NCBI GenBank assembly: GCA_029379385.1
Contig: CM055606.1
Span: forward strand, 2,666,001 to 2,730,000
Length of the DNA stretch: 64,000 nucleotides
Direction of reading: 5' to 3'
Origin: Quillaja saponaria
Lineage: Eukaryota; Streptophyta; Magnoliopsida; Fabales; Quillajaceae
Of the stretch, positions 12,170 through 24,900 are shown one piece after another. The notes beneath the pieces are model-generated. The model had not been told where the DNA came from. It saw only the letters and a program-made list of their open reading frames with translations, and made no database searches. Every line of letters begins with the position of its first letter. Position 1 is the stretch's first letter. Position numbers and translations under genes: made by a program.

Positions 12170-13239
12170 AAATAAATAATCTTTAACCCTTTACGAAAAC
12201 ATCTTTAATTTTTTTTCTCTCCCATAATTAATTTTCATTAATTACTATAATTAGTTAAAAAAATTATTGTAAAAAAACCCACTCACATTCTATCACCTCC
12301 CCTAAATACCTCATGAAGTTTTATCTCCCAATAGTAGGAGAGAAATTAGAAGGTTACTCCAATTCCATCTTCCCAGTAAAAAAAATTTCATCAAGCCGAT
12401 GACAATTGAACCTAAATTTCGCTGTCTAGCTCATCAATGTAGGACATCTTAAACAGATGAAAAAAATATTTGAAATCATCAACCAAAAAATTGAGAAATA
12501 TGTAAACAAATGACGAAAATTTTCTCTCGAATAACAATAATCTTATCATACAATATTGTTTTTAGCATCTTCAAGGAGTTAAAGTTCATTCTTCTTTAAT
12601 ATCATATTACTTGAAATCATCACTATAAATCAAATTAGTAATTTCATAAGAACGATTATTGAAATTTGAGAAAATTTAAAACATATCTACGAAAAGATAA
12701 AGGATGGTCAAGAGGGAGGCTAGTCAAGGTATTTATAATTCCTTGATTCATTCTTCTCTAATTATCATATTTAAAACATTTTAATTTTTGTTGAATTTAT
12801 GAAAAGATGGAAAGAGTCAAGAATGGAAAGAGTTAGCTAAGCTAAGTAAAGGAAAAAGAGAACATGTAAATAAAAAAGACGTAAGCTTTTTATTGGCTAT
12901 GCTAATAAATTAGAATACTAAACTATAAAAATGGAGAAAAAAATAATAAGGAATAAATTATCTTTAACCCTTTACTAAAATATCTATTATTTTTTCTGTT
13001 ATATAATTAATTTTTATTAATTACTATAATTAATTTAAAATTTATTGCAAAAAAATCCACTCACATTCTATCACCCCCAAATACCTCCCATAACAAAAGT
13101 TGATGAGTTAGCATTGTAGAGGCTGCTGTGACAGCTTGTAATGCTTCAGGATTAATTTTCTTATATACTATAGATATGATTTTCTTTATTGTATTTTTCT
13201 TCCACTTCAACCAATAAAATCATCATAGTGCTTCTTCTC

Positions 13240-16200
13240 TGTGCACTACTCTACCTATCACAAGCCCGGATAAAGGAGGAGGGTTGCGAGAGGTTGACGA
13301 CCAGTATAAAACTATTCAAACTTTATGACGATGAATCCTACCAAATATTCATTGGAGTGTAATTCTCTTAGCGACAAGCTGCATCGGATCTCAAGTGTAG
13401 TGAGAAATAAGCAAGGGTTAGGTCGTCACATCCTTAGTAGCGCGCCATATCGGAGCCCAGGTGTAATGCAAAATGAGCAAGGGTTCTCGCATCGAGGGTG
13501 AGTGTGGGTAAAGAAGCTAGTCTAGGATAAGATTCGCATAGCTACTTGGAACATAGGGACTCTTACTGGTAAATTAAGAGAGCTTGTAGATACTATAAGT
13601 AGAAGAAGGATTAATATTGCTTGTTTGCAAGAAACTAAGTGGGTAGGAGAAAATGCTAGAGAGATAGAGAGAACATGATTCAAGATATAGTATACCGATA
13701 AGACTAAAAATAGGAATGAAGTGACAATTATTATAGATGGAAATTTAAAGGACGAGGTTGTTGAAATCAAGATGAAAAGTGATAGAATAATTTTAGTGAA
13801 ATTGATGATAGAAGAGGAGGCCTTTAATATTATTAGCGCCTATGCTCCATAAATAGGATTGGAAGAATCTACTAAAAATACTTTTTGGGATAATTTAGAG
13901 GAGATAGTCCAAGGAGTACCGTTAGGTGAGAAACTATTTATTGGTGTTGATTTGAACGGTCATGTAGGAAGTACTAACGAGAGTTTTGAAAGCGTACATG
14001 GAGGGTATGGTTATGGAGTTAAGAATGAAGGTGGAGAGTTTATTTTAGATTTTACAGTTGCGTATGACTTGATTTTAGCTAACACATTTTTTAAGAAACG
14101 AGAGTCGCACTTAGTCACCTTTAGTAGCTGGCCGAATAAGAGCCAAATAGATTTTGTTTTGACTAGGAAGGTTGATAGAGCTGTTTGTAAAGATTGTAAA
14201 GTTATACTCAGCGAGTGTTTAGTGTCTCAGCACAAACTTATGATTGTGGATGTTGGTGTTAAGCAGCGGAAGCAAAAGCATAGAAGTAATGAGTGTATTA
14301 AGACTAGATGGTGAAATTTAAATGGAAGGAAGATGGCTCTTTTTAAAGATAAAATGTTACAGGGTGATCCTTCGAGAGTGGAGGGTGGAGGGTGAGCCTA
14401 ACATGATTTGGGATGAGATGGCGAGTCGTATCAGGAATATGGCTAGAGAGGTGTTAGCAGAAAGTAGAGGACGTGAACCTCCGACTAAGGAGATATAATG
14501 GTGGAATGAAGAAGTTTAACAAGCTATTAAAGTTTTAAAAAAAAGTGCTATAAAAGATTATACAAGTGTAGAAATGAAGATAATTATAAATGTTTTAGAC
14601 AAGCTAGAAAAGATTCTAAGAAAGCGGTTAGGGAAGCCAGAGGCAAGGCTTGTGAAGGACTTTACCAAAAGTGAGAGACAAAAGATGGAGAGAAGGATAT
14701 TTATAGAATTGCCAAGCAAAGAGAAAGACAAACTAAAGACTTAAATCGTATTAAGTGCATTAAGGATGAGGCTGATAGGGTTTTAGTTAAGGAAGACGAG
14801 ATTAATGAGAGATGTCAAACTTATTTCTATACTTTATTTAATGGAGAGTCAATGGGTGATTTTGGAGACCTTGATGACACCTTTGATGATACGAACTGTC
14901 GATTTGTTCGTCAGATTAGAGCACAGGAAGTTAAAGAAGCTATGCATAAGATGAAGAATGGTAAGGCATTGGACCCAGATGATATTCCAATAGAAGTTTG
15001 GAGATGCCTAGTAGATATTGGAGTAACTTGGCTTACAGATCTTTTTAACAAGATTTTAGTAACCAAGAAAATGTCCGATGAGTGGAGGAAGAATACGTTG
15101 ATCCCTATTTATAAGAATAAAAGATATATTCAAAGTTGTTCGAATTATCGAGGAATAAATTTATTAACCATATAATGAAACTGCGGGAGAGAATGATTGA
15201 GCGTAGGTTTAGGAATGAGACTCTAGTTTCTGAGAATCAATTTGGCTTTATGTCAGGAATATCTGCAATAGAGGTTGTTTTTTTACTTAGGAGATTAATG
15301 GATAAATATAGAAAAAAGAAAAAGGATATTCTCATGGTCTTTATTGATTTAGAAAAGGCCGATGACAAAGTGCCAAGCAAGTCTTGTGGTGGGTACTCGA
15401 GAAGAAGAAGGTCCCAACTAAATATGTAGAAGTTATTAAAGATATGTATGAGGGAGTAATAACTAGGGTGCGGACCGTAAATGGTATGACTGGAGGGTTC
15501 CCGATCACGACAGGTGTTCACCAAGGTTATTCCTTAAGTCCTTACCTATTTGCTTTAGTCATGGATAAACTTACCTATAATATTCAAGATAGGGCTCCGT
15601 GGTGCATGTTGTTTGCCGATGATATCATGTTGGTAGATGAAACTAGGGAAGGTTTAAATTCTAAACTAGAAATGTAAAGGAATGCGTTAGAATCTAAAGG
15701 CCTTATATTAAGTCGGACAAAAATTGAATATATGGAGTGCGATTTTAGTGAAACTAGAGGATGCCAGAATGATATAATTTTAGACGGTCAGACAATCCCT
15801 ACAAATGATGTGTTTAAGTATTTAAGGTCATTTATAAAAAAAGATAGTGCAATTGAGCATGATGTAAACCATAGGATCAAGGCAGAGTGGGTGAAGTGGC
15901 GGAGTGCTTCGGGAGTTTTATGTGATCCTAAAATCCCGAATAGATTAAAGGGAAAATTTTATAAGTCAACAGTGAGACCAGCTATGCTGTATGGTATCTA
16001 ATGTTGGGCAGTTAAGAAGTAACATTCATATTAGATGGGAGTAGCTGAAATGAGAATGTTGAGATGGATGACTAGACATACAAGAAAGGATAGAATAGGA
16101 ATGAGGAGATTCGTAAGAAGGTGGAAGTAGCACCTATTGAGAAGAGAATGAGGGATAATCGTCTACGTTAGTTTTGACACATCCTATGTCGGCCAATGGA

Positions 16201-16415
16201 CACAGTAGTTAAGTAATGTGACTTGGTTCAGGTGCTAGGTGTTAAATGGAGAAAGGGGAGACCGAAACTTACATGGGGGCAGTTATCGAGAAAGACATGG
16301 TTGTGCTAGGGATTGATGAAAATGTTGTCTCGGATCGATGTGAATGGAGGAAAATGATTTATTTAGCCGAACCCAGCTAGTTTGGGATTTTAAGGCTTAG
16401 TTGAGTTGAGAATTC
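13240..16415 (+). mobile_element. RTE-clade non-LTR retrotransposon (LINE), nearly full length, inactive
   Basis: A leader of about 280 bp is followed by an apurinic endonuclease domain starting near 13530 (ATWNIGTLTGK), with GVDLNGHVG near 13950 and SQIDFVLTRK near 14150. A reverse transcriptase follows at about 14850-15670, with KMKNGKALDPDDIP (14950), ENQFGFM (15235), GVHQGYSLSPY (15510) and the catalytic FADD at 15612-15623. The 3' end carries the plant RTE ending with AGTTTGGGATTTTAAGGCTT and a TTGAG repeat near 16405. In-frame stops (for example after the AYAP block at 13850 and after EM at 15675) and frameshifts (near 15130 and 15400) break the single expected frame. The endonuclease nicks target DNA and the RT primes from it in this family. 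No target duplication was identified. Confidence 0.85.
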
Positions 16416-16484
16416 CTTAAAAAATTTACCAAATAAAATTCTCTTAATTTTGTTGAAAATAAATTTTAATAAAATTTGGATTAT

Positions 16485-16570
16485 AATTAAGATTAAGATT
16501 AGAATTATGGTTAAGGTTAAGGTTAAATTTAAGATTAGCGTTAGGGTTATATTTAAGGTTAAGGTTGGAG
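16485..16570 (+). repeat. Degenerate telomere-like hexamer array
   Basis: About a dozen variants of GGTTAA, GATTAA and GTTAGG follow each other, including GGTTAAGGTTAAGGTTAAAT and GCGTTAGGGTTAT. They start roughly 70 bp after the LINE's 3' end. The array is far from a perfect TTTAGGG tract and is best seen as a simple repeat. Confidence 0.5.
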
Positions 16571-16957
16571 TAATTAGGCCAGGTGGTTAGGATTTGAAAT
16601 AAAAAATAGGTTATATTTTATAATATAATATTTATTATATTAATAAATATTTTAAATTAAATTATTTGGATGGTTGAAATTTTAAAAATGTGTGTGAATG
16701 ACTAAGATTTAAGATATTTTATTTGGTACAATTCTTAAGAAATTCTAGAGATTCGTGATTTTGAAGTTTTGTGCTCATAACCTTAAATAAAATTAATTAA
16801 AGACTAATTAATAAATAAAGTAATGAATTTGTAATAAATAAAGTAATAAATTTGTAATTTATTCGTGATTTTGAAGTTTTGTGCTCTTTTTAATTACATT
16901 AATTTTATCTTATACAATAACTCGCAATGAATTTGTAATAAATGGAAAAAAAAATTA

Positions 16958-16977
16958 TAAGGAAGTAGTAATATGTA

Positions 16978-17008
<31 letters not shown>

Positions 17009-17104
17009 TTTTGTATAGTAGGAGTTCTAGAACTCGGCACTAGGACTGAGAGACAGGTACCAACCGCTTCAACTAAGCTCTTGGTGGTAAGGAGGTAGTT
17101 ATAT
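16958..17104 (-). mobile_element. tRNA-derived SINE with 17 bp target-site duplication
   Basis: On the minus strand the element reads from TACCACCAAGAGCTTAGTTG through GCGGTTGGTACC (A-box like) and GAGTTCTAGAACTCC (B-box like) to an A run. On plus this appears as (AT)n then a T run at 17001-17012. TAAGGAAGTAGTAATAT (16958-16974) and TAAGGAGGTAGTTATAT (17088-17104) flank it as a 17 bp duplication with two mismatches. It belongs to the same family as the copy at 12073. Confidence 0.7.
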
Positions 17105-18700
17105 AAAGAAAATATATAAATTAGGTCTTTCTAATAATTTTATTTATTGTAGAATGGATAATAATTTTAATGTTAAGTAATAAATTATTTCAAATTTTAA
17201 TAACTACATTCATCAAGTGTCTTTTTACCACATCCAATTTTTTTAGGATCACATCTTATTAATTGACATGAAATTTATCTTTACCAAGATATCCTTATTT
17301 ATTATTTTGACTTATCTGTTGCTATAAATGTTATAATTCCAATTTATTATCTCACTTTCTACATTATTTATTTTTTATTGTTTCTAAGCTTTATATTTTA
17401 TAAACTTTTTAAATTCTTATTAGTTTAGGTTTATTTTCAATTTACCTCAAAAATCTAGTATTTTATTTTTAGAATTTTATTTTACATTATCATCGTTATC
17501 TATGAAAAATTATCTCTATATTTTCTCTTAATATATATTTTAAATTAAAAAACTTTTTTATTTGATACAAAGAAATATCACTTTATACAGTAACAAATAG
17601 TGTATATTAATTTGTTAATATTAGTTTTAAACTTTTCTTTCTAACTTGATTAGACTTTATTTTAATAATAACATCCAAGAATGTTTGGTTATAGAAATAA
17701 ATGGGAGAATAGATATTTAAAATGTAATTCTTGAAAATCCTAACAAATATGAAAAGCTATTTTGTAATATTGTTATAGCCGTTTGCCAAATTTTAGATCC
17801 ATTCAATAGATTTCATATCAATAATTAAGAGTTTAAAGACCATTCAATAGATTTTATAATCAATTTAAATACCTAAAAAGACATTAAAATAATTAAAAGA
17901 TACATGATTTAAATGAGTTCCAAAAGGAGAAGACTTACAAGTAAGAATAAGCAGACGTAACAATTCAAAAATTTTAAGAGTTTGAGTAAAATAGAGTTTG
18001 TAAAAATAAAATAATTTAAGAAATTAAAAGTCTAATAAAAATATAATGTAAGAAGAAGGTTAATAAGAATTTCAACTTTAATAATAAGAGCTTAGTCAAA
18101 AAAAGTAAATAAAATTGTATTATAAAAAATAAATCTCATATCCATTAATAAGGTATTGTCATAAAGAAATTGATTGTGTCAATAAGACTACCTTATTCAT
18201 TATACTTTAATAAATATCTTTAACACATATATTAGAAAAACTTAATTAAACACATATATTATAAGTTTCTTTTAACATGTGCTCTACATCAGATGTAATA
18301 AATGTAATTATAAAATTTGAAATATTTAAAAATACTTTCGCTTTAATTGCCAAGTAATAAAATTATTATCATCAAATGTAATGAATGCTAATTTTTTTAT
18401 ATATAAATTTATGTAACAAGTGTTTTAAACACTTAATAAGGTATCATAAATATAATTTTTAAAATTTAAATATTATTTATTACTTATTATTGTAATAAAT
18501 AATATTTAATATATTTATAAATATTATTAAGACACTTGGTAAAAAAATATTTTTATATATTATTTCTATTATTATTCTTTTGGAATTCAAATTTTTTTTT
18601 TTTAATTTAATAAAAAATACGTTTCTATAATTTTAAATTAAATATTATACTAAATCCAAATGATGCTTGTCTTGAATTGCTATATGAAATTTTAAATATT
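17105..18700. other. AT-rich intergenic DNA, no feature
   Basis: About 1.6 kb upstream of the PHD gene with no coding frame, RNA gene or recognisable element. The section next to the gene (18700-18900) becomes GC-richer and is likely its promoter and leader. Confidence 0.5.
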
Positions 18701-18918
18701 ATAAGCTCAATAACGGCGTCCTCCGGGCCACTCCTACACATCTTTTGTCTTTTTGTAGCCGTTTTCTCCAAAGGTCCCAAGCAATCATCATAGTGGGGAC
18801 TACCTTTCATTTTCTATGCTTTGTTCTTTTGGGAGCTTTTCTCACTGTGCTTGAGCCTTTCACCTCCTCCGATAGTAACAAAAGGTTTGGGGGAAAAAAC
18901 ATCACAGTAATCGAGAAA

Positions 18919-21900
18919 ATGCTACAACCAGGAGAGACCCACATGGTAAATGACCCGTGTCTCCTAATCCCAGTGCATTACCTCCATGATTGTCTATTTC
19001 TTTATTTCTTCTTAATACCCACTTGCATTACTTTGTTTCCTTTTCACTGTTCATGCGTGTAGTTTTGTGGTTATAGTAAAAGTTTAATCTTGCTTTGATG
19101 CAAATTTTTTTTTGTTATGGTTGCAAATTCGTTTATCTAATTACACTTTGTTCTGAAAGTTAACTGTAAATTCTTCTTGGCGTGTTTTTATCATTTGGGG
19201 TTTTACTGTGAGGCAGCTTCGGTTACGATTTTTGTTGACCCAGACAAGTTGTTCCTGAAATAAAAGTAGACCAAAAAGCTGTAAAAACTCATCCAAACGA
19301 ATCTCTTTTAGCTACAGAATCAATACAAAAAAGCCTAATAATTTTATGATTGTAAAGGGTTTGAGGGGTGAAATGGGTTATGTTGATACGGTGTACTGTC
19401 TTGGAGAAAGTTGTGATTTTTCCCCTTGTGCTCTATGTAACAGGTCAAATAGTATAATGCTATCTCAATTTGTAATTTTGGTTCGAAATGCAAAAATAGA
19501 GTATGTTCATTTTCTTCACAGAAATTTTCCTTGGACAGAATTCCTTTTAATCTTTTATTGTGCTGCGTAATCTGAATAATAACCTTATAACTGAAAATAT
19601 CATTATTAAACTTGCTTCATATGTCCCTGCTTTTATTTGTTCAGTTTAATAAGGAAATGATTTGAATTTTTAGAAATAAACTTATGATGAATGCTTTTTA
19701 CGTCTTATCTTAGGATCCACTGCTCTTTGTAGAAAACTATCATGTTTGTGACCTAATCAACCATTACAATTTGAAACAAGCTTATCAAATCATACACCTT
19801 TATCTTGAAATTTTGATTTAAGATTTAAAGTAATGCCTGATTTTGTTGGGAAATCCTGACTTAGTATACGTACTAGACTACTAGTTCAAGGACTCCAATG
19901 AGCTATTTGGTTATGAGGATTTCGAGAAATCAAAATTCTAGGAGACTGAAAATAGCTCCATCAATGTGATGATAAGCCTTTCATTTCTTTCTCCTTCCTT
20001 CCCCCTTCCCCCTTCCACCCTCCTCTCTCTCTCTCCCCTCCCTCCCTCCATATGGAATGAATGCTTTTTTTATTTTATGTATTAAAGTTACCTTTTTATA
20101 AAAATAGCTCCATCATCTCTTAGCTTATCTTTGAAATAGCTTCATTGCATGAATGCATTTATAGAAAATTACCCCCTGCATTTCTTGCAGCAAGGTTAGT
20201 GTTGAAAATTTATACATCAAGAAGAATTATTTTTAATTGTAATCCTTTCCAAAATTAATGTTTACCTGACACGGTGGATAGTTCACTGTTAGTGTCAGGA
20301 AGAGGTATGTGTGCTGCCTGTATAACCTTATTCTAAGAGCATTACTTACTTTGTACTATACTAACATAAGGTAGGGGCTTTGCCTTGATGGTTCCAATTC
20401 CTTTCCTTTCCCTTCCCTCAAGAGTTTTCATATAGAAGGATTATGTGAAAAATGAAAATTGGTGAAGTTGTTGGCAAATCTCTTCAATAACTGTCTATTG
20501 AGTATGTAATATTGTTGCTATTTATTCTTTATTTACCTTGGGTGGTGTTGATTTTCCATCCTTAACTGGTTTATGGTTTCAACAAGTGACAATAAATCAC
20601 GTTAAAAAAAGTAGATCATCTAATTTGTATGTCAGAACTTCATCATGAAAATTTGTTTGCATGATTTATGTCTTAAGAGCTCACATGTGGTCCTATTTCA
20701 CCATGCAGGATCAACCTTGTGACATCTGTGGTGTTGTTGGTTATCCTGAAGTCATTGCTACTTGCTCTAAGTGCAGCATAACTCGCGAACATGCGTAATG
20801 ATCTCCCATCTTCTACCCCATCATTTCTCTTTGATGCCTATGCCTACTTATGCTCACATATGCATATGCAATATTCCTTTTTTAGAATATTAACTGAATG
20901 TTGCTTTACAAATATTAAAAATCAATGAGAATTGAAACATGTCATGTTTGGTGCTTGTTACTTTTGCTTTCACGAGTCTAACGACTTCATTTCTTGGAAC
21001 CTTGAGAGAAATAATTAGGTGGCCTTTACTTGCTTCATAAGCATGATGCATGTCATTCCACCAAATGCATCACTGTATCACAACTTCATTGGAATCATAT
21101 ATTTTTTTGTCTACTGAAAATTGAAGACCATTTTTATCATCTTATTGTTTAGACTCAATTTTGTAAGTTGACTTTAATATTGTCCTTCTAATGTCTGGTG
21201 CTTTTAATTATTTATGATGTTGTCAGTGGGTCAGTGCTAATTGTTTGCAAGTTTGGAGTTGCGCAGAACCTTGTTCTTTACAGATATTATTCCCCTCTCA
21301 ATTTTCAGTTATTGCATGTGGCTTGTTCTAATGGAGATCCCAGAAGACTGGGTTTGTGATTCATGTCTACCTAACCATGATATAGTTTCACCACATTCTG
21401 ATGGCAACAAAGACTCTGCGAGACATTTGAATTCAGGTATTTCTGATCCAGTGCATGAAGATTCTGGCCACCAGTTTCATAAAAGGAAAAATTCTGTAAG
21501 TACTGGGAAAGTGAAGTTCATTTCTACTGAAGAAGTCATTAAACTATCATCAGGAGCCCCAAAAGAGGAATCTCCTTCTTGGAGCACTTTTGGCTCAAAA
21601 TCTGTTCGTGTGAACTCCAAGGCATTAATGTCCCAGAGGACACCTGTTGGACCTAAAACTCTCAACCCAACTTTTCCCCCTGTAAGGGTGATAGCAAATC
21701 CTAGTATGTTTCCTTCTGGACACAGGAAACCTTCTAGATCTGGTGCACAAGTCAGTCCGATGGTTAATCAACAGGCACCTCGGACATTATTGAAAGGTGA
21801 TACCCTCTCTCATTTTTCCCTCAAAACATGCATATACATACTGATTGCAGACACAACATTTCTTCCTAATATTTCCCCCACATATCACCTTTATTGGTTG

Positions 21901-24900
21901 TTTACATTGGTTTTCCTTCCAATTTGTTGAGTTGCCATCTCTTATTCGAATTTTGCATCTGGAGCCTGAGCTTGACCTAGTTTGGAGTTTGATTGGATGA
22001 ACATGCAATGCAATGTATATGCTAAATCCATCAAAATTGAATTTCATTTTTCATTATAAAAGTAAGGCAATGGCTATTTAGACAGCCATTTCAGCGGCTT
22101 GCACAACCTATTTAGTTCATACAAAATTGATATCCCGAACTACTCTTTCTATAATAAATCTGTAGAGTATCATAGTCAAGTAGCTTTAGTGAACCAAAAA
22201 CTGGTTTCCAAATTTAGTAGCAGCTAAATCTCATCTTTGGTAATAAAAAAAAAGAGGTAAAAACCTCCTTCTCTCTGAGATTTTCCTCTGGCCTGTATCT
22301 GTTTTAGAGCTTACCAGAGTTTTCTTCATTGCATGTTTTAACAATTGATATGCTTTTTAACACTGCTTTTACCTCTTGTTTTAATGGTGTCTAACTCAGA
22401 ACGGAAGGCTCATGTTGCTCCTGTAAAGGAATGTGATAGCAGGGAGCAGTGTCTAGGTTCTGTTAGGCCTACCAATAAGGTAGAAAATTCTAAAGCCATT
22501 GTACGAGAGGCTAGGGATAAAGCCTCATCATTATCAACAGCTTTTGTACCTATCACGAGTACAGGCAAGAAAAGTTTTATCTTCCTGTTATTATTTTCAA
22601 AGTTTGTTTGGTACAAGATTACGCTTCTTTGTTTTTCTTTTCTTTTTGGGTACATTACTGAATGAAGTATTATTGTATAAGTTTTCCATGAAGTTCATGA
22701 AAGTGACAACACGGTATTGTTGCTAAATTATGGTAAACTATACATTTGATCCTGTTTCAAGTTCATTCCATGCATTTTTAATTATGGAAAGGTATGCATT
22801 TGGCCCTTGAAATTTTTATTGTTTATAATTTGAACTGTTCCAGTATTTCTCTGCGATTAGTTGATGTTAACCACATGGATGGAAAAGTGACACAGCTGCA
22901 ATGTGGTTCACTAATCTAAACCTCAAATTTTTGGAAATATTCTATAAACTAAAACACAAAAAACTCTAGTTTTCATCTTCAGTTCCTCTATAGAGAAAAC
23001 TTCTAATAACATCACCTTCATACATGATATGCTAGCAGTCCTCATAGAATTAATAGCACCCAAGGCATGCTATAAGTTTCTCACAGTCACAGACTTTCAA
23101 TTGAAAAGTTTTTTTTTTTTGGCAAAGATAGCGTTAGTTGTTATATTAGTGTTAGAAGGTGCCGGGGTTGAACCCGGGTCTGGGGATGGGAGGGACTAAG
23201 TTCCTGTACCAATCTGTTGGGGCTAAAGCCCGTGGTGGTCAATTGAAAAGTTTGCTTAGCCAAAATATAGGTTAAAAAACAGTTTATCCAATGAAATTAG
23301 CTATCAATCATTATCAGTTTTATATGAATAATGCCATCCATTCCAGTAAGGTAAAGAGACATGTTATTCCATGATTCAGAACATGTTAGTCTGAGATTTC
23401 TCTTTTAGTTTCCAGACCATATCTGGTACTTTTGAGTTTTGACAAAGAAATGCACATACGGACAGTCCTAATCACAGACATGATACTAATTTAATGAAAT
23501 ACCATTAGATCTAGTAAAATACAAAATCTTCTAATTTTAGTTCAAATCCAATAAAATAATTATAACTGAAAAGAAATAAAATCAATCTTTGCATCACCTT
23601 AATTACTTCTTTCTTATAACAGTCTTCCATATAAGAAAGGAAATCATCTTGTAGAACTTCTGTTACTATCACTGGAGCCAACAAATACTCTTTAAAGTAT
23701 TGAATTTGTACATATTTAGGTTCTTCAAAAATAGATCTAAAGATACTAGCCTTGTAAGTGGACATAAGGGTTATGTTCTTTACAACACTATAATATATGA
23801 TAAAAGTTACATGCTGAGTTAGGTAATATTTCCATTCATAATCTGTTAATTTATCATGTCAAATTTTATCAGCTTCAATTCAAGTAGCTTATTGGGGTTT
23901 CAAATATAGTGTTATAAAAAATATGTGGTGATAGATAACTAAGTGGCATAAATTGGATTGAGAAAAATGTTTGTACTATCTTCTTTATACTTTAAAGGCT
24001 GTGGAGTTACCACTGTCTGAGAATTTTTATTGGTGAACTAGTCTGTTAGTGCTATTGCTGATGGGATAAGTTCAGAAACTATTTTGACAAATGGTATATT
24101 CATTAAGCAAATATCAGTTTCACTGGTCTTTTCTAGCTCATGTATGGTGAGAGTGATTATTTTAACCAGTACTGCTACTTTTGTGATTTCTCTTTCAGAG
24201 AAAATGTCGCTTGTAGCTCCCAGAAAGGAGCATAAGCTTGAGAGGCAGCAAACAACGGATGCACTGATACCCGTGAAAGCTGTAGATGCAGTAATACCTG
24301 TTAAAGAAGTTGAACCTCTCAATATTCATATAGAGAAGGCTACAATAGAATGCACTTCTATATCACCTGCAAGGCTATGTTCGCCTGCCGTTGTTCCAGG
24401 CAGGGATCTTCTTTGTTGCTTTTGCATTAACTGCATACTACAACTGAATATTATCCATTGATCCATTCACTTAAGATTCTATTTTCACTTCATATGTATA
24501 TAATGTGTGGATGTATATCTATCTATCATCTATCTTTAAGTGACATGTGTCCAGTGAGTTTGGAGATCATGATCTACCCTCCATCCTTTATCTTAAAGGG
24601 AGAGCAAGGCCATGTCTTTGGAAAATTTATAATTTATATTATTGAGACTGCACAAATTTTTTGTTCTTGTTGTAGTTGAGAACAAAAATGATGAAGAATT
24701 AAAATATACATGTCATGGTATCTGGATGTTAAGCATTATTTATCAATTTGATAACGAGTTTTCACTTAGTACGTGGTCACTGGTCACCAATTATGTGCTT
24801 CTTGTTTTCTTTTACTAATCATCAGCATTCTCTCCATTCCTCCCTTCTTTTTGCTTTAGGTGGCACCGTTCGCGCTGTTGCTGAATGTAATAGATTTCCT

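Larger units (their letters stand above)
10978..13095. repeat. Three copies of an unclassified dispersed repeat
   Basis: Three stretches begin with a block like CTAATAAATTGGAATACTAA (10978, 12031 and 12900). They continue with TTTAACCCTTTACTAAAATA and then ACCCACTCACATTCTATCACC (about 11750, 12280 and 13055). Copies 1 and 2 go on with about 250 bp of matching sequence, including GACGATTAAATCTAAATTTA and GGACATCTTCAATGGATGAA types. Copy 3 stops shortly after the CACC block. No protein is encoded. Copy 1 is enlarged by insertions near 11080-11730 and copy 2 carries a SINE at 12073. The element family is unknown to me. Confidence 0.6.

Noticed and set aside
18745..18918. Upstream extension of the PHD protein in the same frame
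   Set aside because: The frame opens at TTG, not ATG. The first in-frame ATG is 18919, and the hydrophobic translation of 18745-18918 does not look like part of this family.
22345..22398. Longer exon 4 of the PHD gene reading from 22345
   Set aside because: The phase from exon 3 and the CTAACTCAG acceptor at 22399 give a clean join; the preceding hydrophobic translation is intron.
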